Shown here one piece after another: positions 8,664-18,415 of a DNA stretch of 64,000 nucleotides (positions are counted from its first letter, which is position 1; every line of letters starts with the position of its first letter). The stretch is from contig NZ_MCZK01000110.1 in assembly GCF_002875945.1 (NCBI RefSeq), positions 1 to 64,000 on the forward strand, read 5' to 3'. A model generated the notes under the pieces. It did no database searches, was not told where the DNA came from, and worked only from the letters and a program-made list of their open reading frames with translations. A program made the translations under genes and the position numbers. This DNA comes from Vibrio lentus (GTDB lineage: Bacteria > Pseudomonadota > Gammaproteobacteria > Enterobacterales > Vibrionaceae).

Positions 8664-10043
8664 TTATAGATGTTCTAAAATGCTTAAGCAGCTTTTCTTC
8701 GCATCACCGAACAACATCTGAGTATTGTCTTTAAAGAACAACGGGTTTTGCACACCTGCATAACCTGTATTCATCGAACGTTTGAACACGATAACATTTT
8801 GAGCGTTCCAAACTTCAAGCACTGGCATACCAGCGATTGGGCTGTTTGGATCTTCCAATGCTGCAGGGTTTACAGTGTCGTTCGCACCAATAACCAATAC
8901 AGTATCTGTCTCATTGAAGTCATCATTGATTTCGTCCATTTCAAGAACGACATCATAAGGTACTTTCGCTTCAGCAAGCAGTACGTTCATGTGACCCGGT
9001 AATCGACCCGCAACTGGGTGGATACCAAATCGAACGTTAATGCCTTGCGCTCTTAGCTTCTCAGTGATTTCATGCACTGGGTATTGAGCTTGAGCTACTG
9101 CCATGCCGTACCCTGGAGTGATGATGACTGACTTAGAGTTTTTCAGCATGTCAGCCACATCTTCAGCTGATGTTTCGCGGTGTTCACCCTGCTCTTCATC
9201 GCCATCAGACACAACCACTTCTTGGCCAAATCCACCAGCAATTACGCTAATGAACGAGCGGTTCATCGCCTTACACATAATGTAAGACAGAATCGCACCC
9301 GACGAACCTACCAATGCACCGGTTACGATCAACAGGTCGTTTGCAAGCATGAAACCTGCTGCCGCTGCTGCCCAACCAGAGTAAGAGTTCAGCATTGATA
9401 CAACCACTGGCATATCTGCACCACCAATCGATGCCACCAAGTGGTAACCGAAAGCAAATGCGATAAGCGTCATCAGCATCAGAGCAAACATGCTGCCATC
9501 AGCTTTAACGAACATAATCATTAGCAATGTAGAAGCAACGATAGCCGCTAGGTTCCATTTGTGCTTATGAGGGATGTTCAATGCAGACGATGAAATCGTG
9601 CCACGAAGCTTACCAAAGGCAACAATAGAGCCAGTGAACGTAACCGCACCGATAAACACGCCAAGGAAAACTTCAACAAGATGGATAACGTGTTCTGCGT
9701 GCGTTGCCGCTTCTGGCGCGTCAATGTAGCTGTTGTAACCAACAAGTACCGCAGCCATACCTACGAAGCTGTGCAAAATTGCCACCAGCTCAGGCATTTC
9801 TGTCATTTCTACTTTCTTCGCGTAGTGGATACCAATACCACCACCGATCACCATAGCAATGATGATCCACACAATACCTGCAGAGTGAGGGCCAAAGATC
9901 GTTGCGATCAATGCGATTGCCATACCAGTGATACCGTAATAGTTACCTGCGCGAGCAGATTCCTGTTTCGATAGTCCGGCTAAGCTCATTATAAAGAATA
10001 CAGCAGCAATGATATAAGCTGCTTGTACTAATCCTTCAGACAT
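8664..10043 (-). CDS. pntB: NAD(P) transhydrogenase, beta subunit
   Basis: This 459-residue inner-membrane protein has about nine helices in residues 1-265 and a C-terminal NADP(H)-binding domain III (about 285-459). Domain III contains the nucleotide fold motif [10 protein letters not shown] and the late [10 protein letters not shown]. With PntA it couples proton flow to hydride transfer from NADH to NADP+, supplying NADPH. The length is normal for the family. It starts 10 bp after pntA, and both are followed by a strong terminator. The linkage pntAB-vxrA is the same as on V. cholerae chromosome II. Confidence 0.97.
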   Translation of the reverse strand: MSEGLVQAAYIIAAVFFIMSLAGLSKQESARAGNYYGITGMAIALIATIFGPHSAGIVWIIIAMVIGGGIGIHYAKKVEMTEMPELVAILHSFVGMAAVLVGYNSYIDAPEAATHAEHVIHLVEVFLGVFIGAVTFTGSIVAFGKLRGTISSSALNIPHKHKWNLAAIVASTLLMIMFVKADGSMFALMLMTLIAFAFGYHLVASIGGADMPVVVSMLNSYSGWAAAAAGFMLANDLLIVTGALVGSSGAILSYIMCKAMNRSFISVIAGGFGQEVVVSDGDEEQGEHRETSAEDVADMLKNSKSVIITPGYGMAVAQAQYPVHEITEKLRAQGINVRFGIHPVAGRLPGHMNVLLAEAKVPYDVVLEMDEINDDFNETDTVLVIGANDTVNPAALEDPNSPIAGMPVLEVWNAQNVIVFKRSMNTGYAGVQNPLFFKDNTQMLFGDAKKSCLSILEHL

Positions 10044-10053
10044 CTGCTACTCC

Positions 10054-11601
10054 TTAGTCTTTACGGAACATTTCAAGCATACGTTTGGTCACGGTAAAGC
10101 CACCAAAGATATTGATACTTGCAATTAATACGGCAATAAATGATAAGAACGTGACAACGCCACTTCCTTGTCCTATTTGCAACAACGCGCCCACAACAAT
10201 GATCCCTGAGATTGCGTTTGTTACTGACATCAAAGGCGTATGCAGAGAATGACTTACATTCCAAACTACGTAATAACCCACCACACAAGCGAGAACAAAA
10301 ACGGTAAAGTGAGATAAGAATGCAGCAGGTGCAACCGAAGCTATCCAAGCAAAGGCACCAACCGCCACTGCCATACCCGCCGCTTTCTTAACAGGAGAAA
10401 CAGGCTCTTGAACTTTCGGTTGTGGCTTAACGGCTTGAGGTTTCGCTTGTTGAGGTTGCGCTGAAACTTGAATTGGTGGAGCTGGCCAAGTGACTTCGCC
10501 CGCTTTAACCACGGTAACACCACGAATAACAACATCTTCAAAGTCGATATCGATATTGCCGTCTTTCTCTTTGCAAAGCAGTTTCAGCAAGTTAACCAAG
10601 TTGGTTGCGTACAGCTGAGACGACTGAGTCGGCAAGCGACCTACCATGTCGGTATAACCCACAACTTTTACGCCATTAGCGGTCGTGATCACTTTATCAG
10701 CAACGGTATATTCACAGTTACCACCATTGGCCGCTGCAAGGTCCACAATCACGCTACCCGCGCTCATGCTATCTACCATTTCTTTTGTGATTAGCTTAGG
10801 CGCAGGACGCCCTGGAATCAGTGCCGTCGTAATGATGATATCAACGTCTTTCGCTTGAACCGCGTAGAGCTCTTCTGCTTTCTTGTTGAACGCGTCAGAC
10901 ATCTCTTTCGCGTAGCCATCACCAGCGCTTGTGTCTTCTTTGAAATCGACTTCCAAGAATTCAGCGCCCATAGACTCGACTTGCTCTTTTACTTCAGGAC
11001 GAACATCGAATGAACGAACAATCGCACCTAAGCTACCCGCAGCACCGATAGCCGCAAGGCCAGCAACACCCGCACCAGCAACCAATACTTTCGCTGGTGG
11101 AACCTTACCTGCAGCCGTAATTTGACCTGTAAAGAAACGACCAAACTCATGAGCGGCTTCAACAACAGCACGGTAACCCGCGATGTTTGCCATAGAGCTC
11201 AGAGCATCCAAAGCTTGAGCTCTAGAAATACGTGGTACCGAGTCCATTGCCATCACATTAATATTACGACTAGAAAGCTGTTCCATTAATTCTGGGTTTT
11301 GGGCAGGCCAAATAAAGCTGACCAGTGTTGCGCCATCTTTAAGTAACTCGATTTCATTTTTAGACTCGTCAACGATGGGAGCGTTAACTTTAAAGATAAT
11401 ATCGGATTTCCAAGCTTCATCTGCGGTTACAACTTTTGCTCCAGCTTGTTCATAAGCTGTATCATCAAAACTTGCTAACGCACCTGCTTGTGATTCAACA
11501 CAAACTTCAAATCCTAATTTTAGAAGCTGTTCCACCGATTTCGGCGATGCAGCGACTCGCGTTTCACCTGCGAGTGTTTCTCTTGGTACACCAATTTGCA
11601 T
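10054..11601 (-). CDS. pntA: NAD(P) transhydrogenase, alpha subunit
   Basis: The start at 11601 gives 515 residues beginning [20 protein letters not shown], the family's usual N-terminus. A reading frame open further upstream is rejected because AAGGAATCGCT immediately precedes this ATG. Domain I (1-380) binds NAD(H), with [18 protein letters not shown] near residue 170. It is followed by a proline/glutamine-rich linker (about 390-420) and about four helices (430-510). It works with PntB in the inner membrane. A GTTAT/ATAAC inverted repeat (11693-11707) lies in the upstream region and might be a regulator site. Confidence 0.96.
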   Translation of the reverse strand: MQIGVPRETLAGETRVAASPKSVEQLLKLGFEVCVESQAGALASFDDTAYEQAGAKVVTADEAWKSDIIFKVNAPIVDESKNEIELLKDGATLVSFIWPAQNPELMEQLSSRNINVMAMDSVPRISRAQALDALSSMANIAGYRAVVEAAHEFGRFFTGQITAAGKVPPAKVLVAGAGVAGLAAIGAAGSLGAIVRSFDVRPEVKEQVESMGAEFLEVDFKEDTSAGDGYAKEMSDAFNKKAEELYAVQAKDVDIIITTALIPGRPAPKLITKEMVDSMSAGSVIVDLAAANGGNCEYTVADKVITTANGVKVVGYTDMVGRLPTQSSQLYATNLVNLLKLLCKEKDGNIDIDFEDVVIRGVTVVKAGEVTWPAPPIQVSAQPQQAKPQAVKPQPKVQEPVSPVKKAAGMAVAVGAFAWIASVAPAAFLSHFTVFVLACVVGYYVVWNVSHSLHTPLMSVTNAISGIIVVGALLQIGQGSGVVTFLSFIAVLIASINIFGGFTVTKRMLEMFRKD

Positions 11602-11831
11602 AGCGATTCCTTGACTATTGGCACAATGACTTATTCGTTTGTATCTAACGACAACTAATACTTCAAGCGTTTTGTTCAAAGAACAGGAAAAGTTATTACT
11701 TATAACGATTTGGATGGATTTTGAGCACTTAATTTAGATAAATGACGGCCCTCTCGAATAAAGAGGTCAAACCACTTGCCAATAATCCTTTTAATAACAA
11801 CCTACTAGCTGTTCTTTATCCTTAAAACTAA

Positions 11832-11866
11832 AAAGAGCTTTCAGCATATACACTGAAAGCTCTCTA
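11832..11866 (-). terminator. Terminator of the HlyU-family gene
   Basis: GAGCTTTCAG (11835-11844) and CTGAAAGCTC (11853-11862) form a 10-bp stem. On the minus strand it is followed by TTTTTAGTTTT. Confidence 0.75.
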
Positions 11867-11900
11867 AATTATGACCAACATCAATTCTAACCCTAATTGG

Positions 11901-12182
11901 TTAGCTAAATATATTGTCGCCCATTTGGTCAATGAACATTTGCGATTTTTTAAGCATCAATTCATCGGCGTCTTGTTTGTTTGAAACAACATCAGAACGA
12001 ATAAAACGATGAGTTTTAATTTCACCGTCGATTTCTTTCTCGATACGACCAGCCACACGGTACTGACCAGATTCTGCAATGGCGTCTTGATAGATATTGA
12101 AGCCTTTGTATTCCACTGGCTCAATCTCTACTTTTTGTTCGGTTTTTTCTTTGCCACCAAATAATCTAGAAAAGAATCCCAC
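11901..12182 (-). CDS. HlyU-family (PF10115-like) small protein
   Basis: This 93-residue protein has the family's signature start MGFFSRLFGGKEK and then the core VEYKGFNIYQDAIAESGQYR and ETHRFIRSD-like segment, ending in a charged helix. Databases call the family a HlyU transcriptional regulator, but it is unrelated to the ArsR-type HlyU of V. cholerae and has no obvious helix-turn-helix. The function is therefore uncertain. The gene is the second of a pair with the upstream ComFB-domain gene (39 bp gap) and ends at its own terminator. Confidence 0.75.
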   Translation of the reverse strand: MGFFSRLFGGKEKTEQKVEIEPVEYKGFNIYQDAIAESGQYRVAGRIEKEIDGEIKTHRFIRSDVVSNKQDADELMLKKSQMFIDQMGDNIFS

Positions 12183-12210
12183 GTTTTTTACTCCTTAAAT
12201 GACCGTACTG

Positions 12211-12238
12211 ACACTAAACTATCACGACTGTTTAGTGT
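12211..12238. repeat. Inverted repeat at the ComFB gene end
   Basis: ACACTAAAC (12211-12219) and GTTTAGTGT (12230-12238) are perfect 9-bp arms with a 10-nt loop containing the stop codon of the ComFB gene. There is no U-tract, so it is more likely an mRNA-stabilising or attenuating hairpin than a full terminator. Confidence 0.5.
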
Positions 12239-12590
12239 TCAACAATGGCTTTTCATACCATTGTAATTCTACGTCATCGTCAAAATTGTGTTGACTAAAT
12301 ATAACGGGTACATTGTCCGTTCGATCTCGTCTTCGATCCTCAATAATCATGCTTTCTGCATTTTTGACTGCGATCTCACTATTTCTTTTATAGAGCACCA
12401 ATTTGTCTTCCGGTAATGCCGAAAGAAAATCAATATCAAAACGGATATAGATAGGTTTCAGTTGGCCCAACGCAAGGCACGCGAGATCGGCAAGCTGCTC
12501 ACTTGTATAACTCGACACATACTCCTCGGTAGCCAGTACATGGCCAACAAGTGTTTCCATATAATTGTGTACATCCACACTGATTTGCAT
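12222..12590 (-). CDS. ComFB-domain protein, candidate c-di-GMP receptor
   Basis: This 122-residue protein matches the late-competence ComFB family (PF10719). It has the early VHNYMETLVGHVL motif, the DLACLALGQLKPIYIRFDIDFL core and a helical C-terminus. ComFB-domain proteins were named in Bacillus; cyanobacterial members have been reported to bind c-di-GMP. It has no membrane segment. The divergent neighbour (start 12929) is a diguanylate cyclase, and 338 bp of promoter DNA lie between them, which supports a c-di-GMP link. Whether the binding residues are kept cannot be judged from one sequence. Confidence 0.8.
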   Translation of the reverse strand: MQISVDVHNYMETLVGHVLATEEYVSSYTSEQLADLACLALGQLKPIYIRFDIDFLSALPEDKLVLYKRNSEIAVKNAESMIIEDRRRDRTDNVPVIFSQHNFDDDVELQWYEKPLLNTKQS

Positions 12591-12928
12591 ACTACACCTC
12601 CATTTGTAGCTATCACGACAGATCGTGTTCTAGTCTGATTGGCAACGACCTACATATTGTTACCTTACTATACCCTACTCATTACTACAGATTTACTAAC
12701 TGCATGTTAACTAATTATAACGACTAATTAATTTCTCATATATACTATGTAGTTCGTTCTATGGTTAATAGCAACTCAAATACATATAAAAAGAGTTGCA
12801 CCAATAGCGACCTATGACTATGTTTTTGCTCTGATTTACGCAAAAAGCTTGGCAATCGCTTGTTTAACCGTATCCTACGTATAAAATTAAATTATAAGAT
12901 CATCAGTACACTTAGGCTCACCACATAA

Positions 12929-14170
12929 ATGGCATCTTCTTTTGTAACGTCGAGCATGTTTCGATTTTGCTTTCCCTTACTTCTATTAGCAATGTTACTC
13001 GTAGGTATGAACAACGTCATTCTCGTGACGGATTCAAACTTAGGGTTTGCTAGCAACCTTCCGTATATTTTATTGAGCGTTGCCGTTTTGCTGTGCCACA
13101 CATTCAGGCAAGGTCGTATGGCTATGGTGTCTCTCACCATGCTCGTTGCCTATTTGATCATCCAAATCCGCTTACAAACCCCATTAAACACTGGAACCAC
13201 ATTATTGGAGCTGTCTCTGCTGGCCGCTTTAGTGCCTGTTACTTGCTTATTGGTGTATGCCTTCCCTGATAACGGGGTTAACTCAAAGTCCATGTTCCTT
13301 TACGCCTTAGTCGTGGTGCTATTCATGATCTGGGCGCAACTTATTGTTTCTCACTTCCATGCCGGAGGTTTTGAATCATGGAGTGAAGGGATTCTGTTTA
13401 TAGTCAGAGACTTCTCCAAACTGCCCTTTGTATTGGTTCTCTATAGCCTTTGCTTACTCGGTTTAACTTCGATTTTGGTCTTGGTCTATAACCGCTCTAT
13501 CGATGTCGTTGTTTACAGCGCGATTTTGTTGTCTTCGAGTACCTTCATATTCTTTGATATCCAATACATCTCAAGCACCATGTTCTCTTTGTCAGGCATA
13601 TTGATTATCGTCTATGTAATGTCCGCTAGCCACGATATGGCGTTTAATGACCAACTGACTAACATCCCTGGCAGACATGCATTAGAAGTCGATATGAAGC
13701 ACCTAGGCCGTAAATATTCGATGGCCATGGTCGATATCGATCACTTCAAAAAATTCAATGATACCTATGGCCATGACATTGGCGACGATGTGTTAAAGCT
13801 AGTCGCGCGTATATTAAGAGAAACGACAGGTGGCGCAAAAGCTTATCGTTATGGTGGTGAAGAGTTCACGATCATTTTCAAAGGTAAGAACACTGAGCAA
13901 GCCAAAGAGCATCTTCAAGTTCTAATTTCTGAGATCCAGAATTACGATATGATCATTCGTAATACTCACGAACGCCCTGATGATCATGAAGTGGGCATGC
14001 AAAAACGCGGCAAGAATGGCAAGCCAAGTGAAGTGGTGAATGTGACGGTCAGTATTGGCCTGTCTGACAGTACAACCACCAAACAGCCCGAAGAAGTGTT
14101 GAAGCTTGCCGATAATGCACTTTACAAAGCGAAAGAAACTGGGCGAAATAAACTGTGCGTTAACAGTTAA
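12929..14170 (+). CDS. Membrane diguanylate cyclase (GGDEF)
   Basis: This 413-residue protein has about seven or eight membrane helices in residues 10-230 and a cytoplasmic GGDEF domain (about 235-413). The catalytic motifs are intact: MVDIDHFKKFNDTYGHDIGD and RYGGEEF (GGEEF at 309-313). It should make c-di-GMP from two GTP. The RxxD inhibitory site expected just before RYGGEEF is absent (TGGAKAY), so product inhibition at that site is unlikely. An extra charged loop lies between the catalytic motif and VTVSIGLSD. No sensor domain is recognised in the helical part. The upstream 12591-12928 region is AT-rich and shared with the divergent ComFB gene. Confidence 0.9.
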   Translation: MASSFVTSSMFRFCFPLLLLAMLLVGMNNVILVTDSNLGFASNLPYILLSVAVLLCHTFRQGRMAMVSLTMLVAYLIIQIRLQTPLNTGTTLLELSLLAALVPVTCLLVYAFPDNGVNSKSMFLYALVVVLFMIWAQLIVSHFHAGGFESWSEGILFIVRDFSKLPFVLVLYSLCLLGLTSILVLVYNRSIDVVVYSAILLSSSTFIFFDIQYISSTMFSLSGILIIVYVMSASHDMAFNDQLTNIPGRHALEVDMKHLGRKYSMAMVDIDHFKKFNDTYGHDIGDDVLKLVARILRETTGGAKAYRYGGEEFTIIFKGKNTEQAKEHLQVLISEIQNYDMIIRNTHERPDDHEVGMQKRGKNGKPSEVVNVTVSIGLSDSTTTKQPEEVLKLADNALYKAKETGRNKLCVNS

Positions 14171-14171
14171 A

Positions 14172-14355
14172 CGCTACGGCTAGAAGCTTTAAGCGCTATA
14201 GTTAGAAACTTAATCACTATGGTTAGAAACTAAATCGCTATAGCGACAAACAAGCCCTTGGAAGAAGCGTTGTATCTTAGTAGAAGCTTTATAGCCGCTA
14301 TAGCGAAAAACAAGTCATTAGAAGAGAGCTTATATCCAAGTAGAAGCTCAGTTTT
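14172..14355. repeat. Degenerate tandem repeats between convergent genes
   Basis: Units beginning CGCTA(C/T)(G/A)G recur at 14172, 14194, 14215 (as CACTATGG) and 14236, about 21-22 bp each. A 60-bp unit then starting CGCTATAGCGA at 14236 repeats imperfectly from 14296. Each long unit starts with the perfect palindrome CGCTATAGCG and contains AGTAGAAGCT near its end. The array fills the whole gap between two convergent genes. Confidence 0.75.
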
Positions 14356-14364
14356 GATTGAAGC

Positions 14365-15387
14365 TTAGTCTTGGTTAAAGAAGATAACCAAGCTCCCGCC
14401 TTTTAAGCTGCTACCGTAATTGATGGTAAACCCAATGCCCACATTATCGACCCAGTCGTTAAATAGGTTTGGGTTAAGCAACCAACCTACGCTGCCCTCA
14501 TAATATGATGTTGTCCCCATAGGCACGACAGTATCGCCACCAATATCAATTCTCTTGATGCTCGAGTACATGGAAGTGATGTTCTTATCCCAACGTACTA
14601 AGTCATAAAAGATCTTCGCTTCATTGGCGATATACCAACCTTCTGGGTGGCCGATGTTACCGTTATTGGCTTCTCCCCAACCGACACCATTAAAATAATG
14701 CCAACTGGTACTGAGTTTGTATTTACCCCAGTTATTCTTGTCTTCATAGATCAATTTAATCTTAGGCTCGATGATGTAAGCCCAAGCGTCAGTATTGAGA
14801 TAAACGCCATCAAGTTCGTCTACCAGAGGCTGGGGTACATTACCTCGATAATCGTAGTCATTGCGATAATATGAGATGTGATTGCCAATACCGGAATGAA
14901 AGCTCCAGTATTCATCTAATTGGGCGACATTCGAAAACTCAACATACCCCGAAATGACCGTCTCTTTTTGGAGGTCAGACACAGACGCTGATGAATAATT
15001 GACTTCATTCTCAGTGCGCAACGCAGACAAACGCAGCGTCACCTCTTGATGGTTATCTTCAATAATGGCGGGTAATTTGAACGTGTAAGGAAGACTGAGA
15101 GAGGCCATGTTTTGTCTTCGGCTTACCGAGTCACTCGAACCGATCTCTTCATTGTCCAAACGAAAGACTTCATTTGGGTCAAAGTTATTGATACCAAAAG
15201 TGAATACGTCGGTGTCATTAAGAAGCACGCTGGTTGCAAAGTTTCGCTCTATCTCCTTACGAACAAGATCAGATATCGTGTTTGCAGAAGCAACGGTAGG
15301 AACAGATAAACAGAATACAGGGACAACCAGTGTCCAACATGTATTAGCCATAGAAAATGACTTTGAATGTGGCATTTCTCTTATCAC
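14365..15387 (-). CDS. Solitary outer-membrane autotransporter-type beta-barrel
   Basis: This 340-residue protein has a signal peptide (about 1-35, VASA-NT) followed directly by a beta-rich domain. It fits the Vibrio family Omp_AT (PF11557, solitary autotransporter beta-barrel), which has a translocator-like barrel but no passenger. Strand-like segments include VEFSNVAQLDEYWSFHSGIG and the final LKGGSLVIFFNQD. The first Met may not be the true start; Met5 and Met13 also fit a signal peptide. It is transcribed in the same direction as the REC-GGDEF gene, 66 bp downstream of it. Confidence 0.75.
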   Translation of the reverse strand: MIREMPHSKSFSMANTCWTLVVPVFCLSVPTVASANTISDLVRKEIERNFATSVLLNDTDVFTFGINNFDPNEVFRLDNEEIGSSDSVSRRQNMASLSLPYTFKLPAIIEDNHQEVTLRLSALRTENEVNYSSASVSDLQKETVISGYVEFSNVAQLDEYWSFHSGIGNHISYYRNDYDYRGNVPQPLVDELDGVYLNTDAWAYIIEPKIKLIYEDKNNWGKYKLSTSWHYFNGVGWGEANNGNIGHPEGWYIANEAKIFYDLVRWDKNITSMYSSIKRIDIGGDTVVPMGTTSYYEGSVGWLLNPNLFNDWVDNVGIGFTINYGSSLKGGSLVIFFNQD

Positions 15388-15453
15388 TTAAAGTACTTCC
15401 AAGCTCAAACGCTAATAGAAGTATAAATTCAAATATCCAGAAGAGCTCGCCAA

Positions 15454-16425
15454 CTAGCCTGCAAGCTCCAAAATGTTGCGCAGTATAAAGGTATTTCTGC
15501 CGCTTTGTTTTGCTTGGTAAAGTGCTTGGTCGACCTTTTCATAAATAGAAGCGATCGACTCACCACCTTCAGGTACAAATGAAAGTACACCTTGTGACGC
15601 TGTCACTCTATCAGATACGCTTGAGTGGTCGTGGGCATAGTTCATGTCATGCAATGCTTCTTTTATTCGAGTCGCATGTAACTTAGCCGCGGCGCTGTCC
15701 GTGTCACTTAAGACCAAAACAAACTCTTCGCCGCCATAACGGCCAACAAACTCTCCAGCTCGAACAAACAGCTGTTTCAAAGTACTGGCAAGCCCTTGTA
15801 GGCACTTATCCCCTTGAATATGCCCGTAATTATCGTTGTAAGGCTTAAAAAAGTCTACATCTAGAAGTATCACTGTCATGGGTATATTACGTCGTCCGTG
15901 CCACGCAAGGCTCTCTTCAAGCTTAGTATCCATATATCGACGGTTATACAATTTTGTTAAGCCATCTTCATTGGCTTGTTGTTGCAGGAGTATGTTCAAT
16001 TCTTCAAGTTTGGCGGTGCTTTGTTTTAACTCTCGCCTCATATGAGCAATACGCTGCATCGCGATCAGTTTTGAATTCAGCACCACTTTGTTAACCGGTT
16101 TGATTAGGTAATCATCACCACCTGCATCAATCGCTTTCGCGATCATTTCAGGTTCTTCATGGCCACTCAGAAATATGATGGGAACCCATTCGGGGAATTG
16201 TCTACGAACCTCGTTAGCGACCTCAAAACCATCCATGTCTGGCATGCTGATATCAAGTAATACGAGTTCAGGGTCAAAATCAGAATAGATATTTAGAGCT
16301 TCTTTACCGCTACCTACCGCTTCCACAATATGTCCCAATTGCTTAAGTCGAATAGCAAGTTGCATCCTGTCTAGTTGAACATCATCAACCAGCAAGATGC
16401 GCATCGAAGATCCCTTTTCTATCAT
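15454..16425 (-). CDS. REC-GGDEF response regulator (PleD-like diguanylate cyclase)
   Basis: The start at 16425 (MIEKGSSMRILLVDD) is chosen because AAAGGTGATGTG precedes it; an upstream in-frame start at 16467 has no such site. This gives 323 residues. The receiver domain (about 8-125) has DD at 14-15 and phospho-acceptor Asp58 (LVLLDISMPDMDG). A coiled-coil linker (about 135-160) follows, then a GGDEF domain with LDVDFFKPYNDNYGH and RYGGEEF. The inhibitory-site position reads RAGE rather than RxxD. Phosphorylation should drive dimerisation and c-di-GMP synthesis. No partner kinase is adjacent. Confidence 0.92.
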   Translation of the reverse strand: MIEKGSSMRILLVDDVQLDRMQLAIRLKQLGHIVEAVGSGKEALNIYSDFDPELVLLDISMPDMDGFEVANEVRRQFPEWVPIIFLSGHEEPEMIAKAIDAGGDDYLIKPVNKVVLNSKLIAMQRIAHMRRELKQSTAKLEELNILLQQQANEDGLTKLYNRRYMDTKLEESLAWHGRRNIPMTVILLDVDFFKPYNDNYGHIQGDKCLQGLASTLKQLFVRAGEFVGRYGGEEFVLVLSDTDSAAAKLHATRIKEALHDMNYAHDHSSVSDRVTASQGVLSFVPEGGESIASIYEKVDQALYQAKQSGRNTFILRNILELAG

Positions 16426-16556
16426 CACATCACCTTTATCTAGCGTTGAATATTGAAAGTAGCTCAATTTTGGGCTTAATTCATGCCCTAATCTCTATAT
16501 TATATTGACTTTTTTACAGATCTTTTTAGCATTGTTTCTTTTTAAAGAGAAATACT

Positions 16557-16994
16557 ATGTCAGACGCTACAAACAACGAAGTACAAGAAATCGATTTAAC
16601 CACTATCTCACCAGAGCTTCGCCAAGTTATCGAATTTGATGAAGTGCCTAAAGAGATGCACAACATGGTTACTTCTATTCATGAGGTGTCTGAAGAAGCA
16701 GTGCGTGAAACTTGGAGCAGCCTTCCAGCAAGCGCACAAAATGTTTTGGACAACTTTGAGCAATTCCACGCTCTAATCTCTGTTAGCCAAGCTTTTGCTG
16801 GCGTAAACATGATGGAAGAGTTCCCTACTCTTAAACTTCCAGAAGGTATGTCTGATGAAGAAAAAGAAGAGTACCGAGCTCAACTGCTTGACCAAATTTT
16901 ACATAACTGTGTAAAAGACATGGCTAAGCAAATCAAGAAAGCACGCCGTGATGCTATCTTGAAGCGTGATTTTAAAGAAGTTTTCATCCGATAA
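16557..16994 (+). CDS. DUF3069 family protein
   Basis: This 145-residue, acidic, all-helical soluble protein matches DUF3069, found in vibrios and relatives. Examples of its character are ELRQVIEFDEVPKEMHNMV and PEGMSDEEKEEYRAQLLDQI. No catalytic motif is visible and the function is unknown. AAAGAGAAATACT precedes the ATG. A strong terminator follows the gene. Confidence 0.85.
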   Translation: MSDATNNEVQEIDLTTISPELRQVIEFDEVPKEMHNMVTSIHEVSEEAVRETWSSLPASAQNVLDNFEQFHALISVSQAFAGVNMMEEFPTLKLPEGMSDEEKEEYRAQLLDQILHNCVKDMAKQIKKARRDAILKRDFKEVFIR

Positions 16995-17048
16995 GCCATT
17001 CATCTCACCTTAATTTAGGTTGAGTGCTTAACGAAAACTTATGATTAA

Positions 17049-17080
17049 GCCGTATGTTACTTCAAACATGCGGCTTTTTT
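17049..17080 (+). terminator. Terminator of the DUF3069 gene
   Basis: GCCGTATGTT (17049-17058) pairs with AACATGCGGC (17065-17074) and is followed by TTTTTT. The next 228 bp up to the modC stop hold no gene. Confidence 0.85.
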
Positions 17081-17308
17081 GTGCCTGTTGCTTTTTCTAT
17101 TCGCCACTTATCTGTTTACTCGTCGATATGTCGTTGCGTTTCGTCGTTGCACAAATAATATGACTTTGCACTCATACAGTGTGGCGCAAAACTGGCAGTT
17201 ATACCGTATAAAAATGACGCATGTCTCCATTCATGGAATCAAGATCGTATTTTCAGTGCCTTGAACCGACAACATCACGACAATATCGAAAAGCTGACCT
17301 TGTCAGAT

Positions 17309-18415
17309 CTAATGTGTCACCGCGATGTCTCGTTGAGCAACACTCACACCTTTGATCTGCGCATAAACACGTTGGCCAATTTCTAGATTAAGTTCATCCA
17401 ACGCCCACAAGGTTATGGTCGCCCACAAGTAACAACCAGGTTCTAGCTCCAGCTCTACCGCAACACTCTGCTTATTTGAACCTTGCTGGTGCGTCTCTAC
17501 GCTTTTAATGGTCACAGGAAGGATATTACGTATCGAAGTCCCTTGCGGCTGTTCTAGCGTGATAGAGACATCATTTGCCCTAACTTGTAACCTCACTGCA
17601 GCCCCAATGTCGCTCGATACCTTCTGAACCCACAACGATGTCGATTTGCCGAGCTTCAAACGAGATAGCGCGTAATCATCATTGTGCTCAGCCAACGTTC
17701 CCTCAAACAATGAACTTTGTTCTGAGAATGACTGCCACGGCTGCATCGCTCGTGAAGCCCATACTTCCTCAGTCACACCCGACGAAATGACTTTGCCTTG
17801 CTCAATGATCACAAGATGATTGGCCAAGCGTAGAATCTCGTTAAGGCTGTGCGTCACGTAAATGATCGGAATCTGAACGGTTTCAGATAGGTTTTCTAAA
17901 AACGGCATCACTTCACGCTTACGAGGCAAGTCGAGAGACGCTAATGGCTCATCCATCAACAAAATGCTCGGCTTAGACAACAAAGCGCGTCCAATCGCCA
18001 CACGTTGCTTCTCACCACCCGACAAACGTGCTGGGTAACGGTCTAGCAATAAACCGAGAGATAACAATGAGACAATCTGATCGAAATGCGTTTTATCGAA
18101 GTCTTTGATGCCATATTTAAGATTGCCGGACACCTTCATGTGCGGAAACAATCTTGATTCTTGAAACACATAGCCGACATTGCGTTTGTGAGTCGGCAAG
18201 TTAATGCCATTATCACTGTCGAACAAGGTCGTTCCCGACACGCTGATCAAGCCCTTATCTGGCTGTTTAAGGCCACTAATCGCATTAATAAGCGAGGTTT
18301 TACCCGCGCCAGAACGACCAAAGATCGCAGTAATGCCGCTACTTGGGAGTTCTAAGTCGATATCAAAGAAGGTTTCACCCAACTGTTGCTGATATTGGAG
18401 GATCAAAGCACTCAT
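17309..18415 (-). CDS. modC: Molybdate ABC transporter ATPase ModC
   Basis: This 368-residue ATPase has Walker A GRSGAGKT (33-40), Q-loop YVFQES (82-87), signature LSGGEKQ (131-137), Walker B ILLMDEP (151-157) and switch His in YVTHS. The C-terminal TOBE/molybdate-binding region covers about 290-368. It powers ModB for molybdate import, needed for molybdenum-cofactor enzymes. Its start overlaps the modB stop by 4 bp (ATGA). Length and motifs are normal. Confidence 0.96.
   Translation of the reverse strand: MSALILQYQQQLGETFFDIDLELPSSGITAIFGRSGAGKTSLINAISGLKQPDKGLISVSGTTLFDSDNGINLPTHKRNVGYVFQESRLFPHMKVSGNLKYGIKDFDKTHFDQIVSLLSLGLLLDRYPARLSGGEKQRVAIGRALLSKPSILLMDEPLASLDLPRKREVMPFLENLSETVQIPIIYVTHSLNEILRLANHLVIIEQGKVISSGVTEEVWASRAMQPWQSFSEQSSLFEGTLAEHNDDYALSRLKLGKSTSLWVQKVSSDIGAAVRLQVRANDVSITLEQPQGTSIRNILPVTIKSVETHQQGSNKQSVAVELELEPGCYLWATITLWALDELNLEIGQRVYAQIKGVSVAQRDIAVTH

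Noticed and set aside
14172..14355. CRISPR array
   Set aside because: Units are degenerate, of two different lengths and without unique spacers; no cas genes are present.
17079..17264. Plus-strand reading frame after the DUF3069 gene
   Set aside because: It begins inside the terminator stem region and has no start signal or family match.
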